6,236 nucleotides of DNA from Desulfobacterales bacterium HSG17 (GTDB lineage: Bacteria > Desulfobacterota > Desulfobacteria > Desulfobacterales > Desulfococcaceae), in assembly GCA_030377945.1 (NCBI GenBank), contig JAUCGD010000196.1:1-6236 (forward strand), read 5' to 3'. The translations under genes and the position numbers were made by a program. This document shows positions 5,905-6,236 of this stretch, one piece after another. Every line of letters starts with the position of its first letter. Within the stretch, counting starts at the first letter, position 1. The notes under the pieces were generated by a model. That model saw nothing but the letters and a program-made list of their open reading frames with translations, had not been told where the DNA came from and made no database searches.

Positions 5905-5910
5905 TCCCTT
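5905..5910 (-). promoter_or_regulatory. Ribosome binding site supporting the GTG start of the thioesterase
   Basis: AAGGGA on the minus strand lies 9 bases before the GTG at 5895. It supports this non-ATG start, which also gives the normal length for a PaaI-like protein. Confidence 0.5.
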
Positions 5911-5935
5911 TTATAATTTTACAATAATAAAAAAT

Positions 5936-5954
5936 AAATATATTAAATATATTT
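5936..5954. repeat. A/T-only palindrome between the 71-aa gene and the thioesterase
   Basis: AAATATAT-TAA-ATATATTT is a perfect 8-3-8 inverted repeat. It is nested inside a wider pair, TTACAAT (5919-5925) and ATTGTAA (5958-5964). The stems are almost wholly A:T, so an intrinsic terminator is unlikely. A promoter or regulator-binding region for the thioesterase/MBL genes is possible. Low complexity makes chance a serious alternative. Confidence 0.3.
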
Positions 5955-5985
5955 TAAATTGTAATATCTTTCAACATTAGCAATA

Positions 5986-6201
5986 CTATACAGAAATATA
6001 TTGATTTATCATATTTTTAAGCCATTGATAGATAGATTGAATTGAATCCAGACCATAAAACTGCCTCAATTTTGGGTTATTCCCGCTGATGGTCTGATCT
6101 ATTTTAATAAACTCCTGTCTCAATTGAGGTTTATATAAAAAGATATCCAGGCGCTTGCTAAAATCTGCTTGAGAATATTCTTCCAATAATAAATTTTTCA
6201 T
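5986..6201 (-). CDS. Small 71-aa protein of unknown function
   Basis: The frame is open from an ATG at 6231, but the ATG at 6201 is chosen. It has a consensus AGGAGG 7 bases upstream (plus 6209-6214), whereas 6231 has only AGGA two bases before it at the window edge. The 71-residue product is charged and probably helical: LLLEEYSQADFSKRLDIFL near 4-22, QLRQEFIKIDQ near 26-36, and a C-terminal aromatic segment with QSIYQWLKNMINQY (55-68). It has no cysteine, signal peptide or membrane segment. It ends with TAG about 90 bp before the thioesterase start and shares its direction, so it may lead that operon or end a gene set beyond the window. No family is recognised. It could be a small regulatory or accessory protein, but nothing in the sequence shows which. 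Confidence 0.65.
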   Translation of the reverse strand: MKNLLLEEYSQADFSKRLDIFLYKPQLRQEFIKIDQTISGNNPKLRQFYGLDSIQSIYQWLKNMINQYISV

Positions 6202-6208
6202 TTTTATT

Positions 6209-6214
6209 CCTCCT
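6209..6214 (-). promoter_or_regulatory. Consensus ribosome binding site deciding the 71-aa protein start
   Basis: AGGAGG on the minus strand lies 7 bases before the ATG at 6201. It shows that translation starts there and not at the in-frame ATG ten codons upstream (6231), whose extra residues would overlap this site. Confidence 0.7.
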
Positions 6215-6236
6215 TTTGTAATGGTATCCATTTCCT

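Noticed and set aside
4776..5927. Plus-strand open frames at 4776-5120, 5048-5233, 5110-5364 and 5667-5927
   Set aside because: They are antisense to the metallo-hydrolase and thioesterase genes, whose catalytic motifs and ribosome binding sites are clear.
6202..6231. Start of the small right-edge protein at the ATG at 6231
   Set aside because: The internal ATG at 6201 has a consensus AGGAGG at 7-base spacing. The extra ten codons overlap that site and carry no recognisable feature.

Overview
The window looks like a chromosomal accessory region of an anaerobic or facultatively anaerobic bacterium. A Tat-exported DUF362 protein followed by a DUF6599-like exported protein, and an Old Yellow Enzyme with a C-terminal Fe-S cysteine cluster, would fit a Desulfobacterota-type organism. 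This is an inference from gene content only, with no phylogenetic marker in the window. Base composition is mosaic. Sampled 60-base stretches of the DUF362 gene (961-1020) and the OYE gene (3361-3420) are about 52-53% GC, while stretches of the LysE gene (2401-2460) and the metallo-hydrolase gene (4681-4740) are about 28% and 32% GC.

Left, plus strand (1-1670): the C-terminal end of an unidentified protein (stop at 105) is followed by a 98-bp gap holding a perfect 11-bp inverted repeat around a possible promoter. Then come two tightly packed genes 3 bp apart, a Tat-signal DUF362 protein and a signal-peptide DUF6599-like protein. They are probably one transcription unit making two exported partners.

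Middle (1671-3034): a low-GC block carries a LysE/RhtB-family exporter on the plus strand. An imperfect direct repeat of about 38 bp begins just after the DUF6599 stop, and a second copy begins on the last base of the LysE stop, so the exporter is bracketed like a cassette. The 456-bp gap before LysE holds two 18-bp palindromes of identical 8-2-8 geometry and a doubtful short ORF that may be a decayed gene. The 284 bp after LysE hold the second repeat copy and otherwise no gene that I can see.

Right, minus strand (3035-6201): transcribed from right to left are a 71-aa protein of unknown function with a strong ribosome binding site, a PaaI-like hotdog thioesterase (GTG start), an MBL-fold metallo-hydrolase, a 46-aa ORF, and an OYE-family FMN/Fe-S oxidoreductase whose start lies 4 bp after the 46-aa ORF stop. 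All share orientation. Gaps are about 90, 50, 116 and 4 bp, so there may be one operon or two. A thioesterase, a metallo-hydrolase and an enoate/dienoyl-CoA-reductase-like flavoenzyme together suggest turnover of acyl-CoA or unsaturated acid substrates, but no specific pathway can be named. No RNA gene, CRISPR array, transposase or integrase was found.
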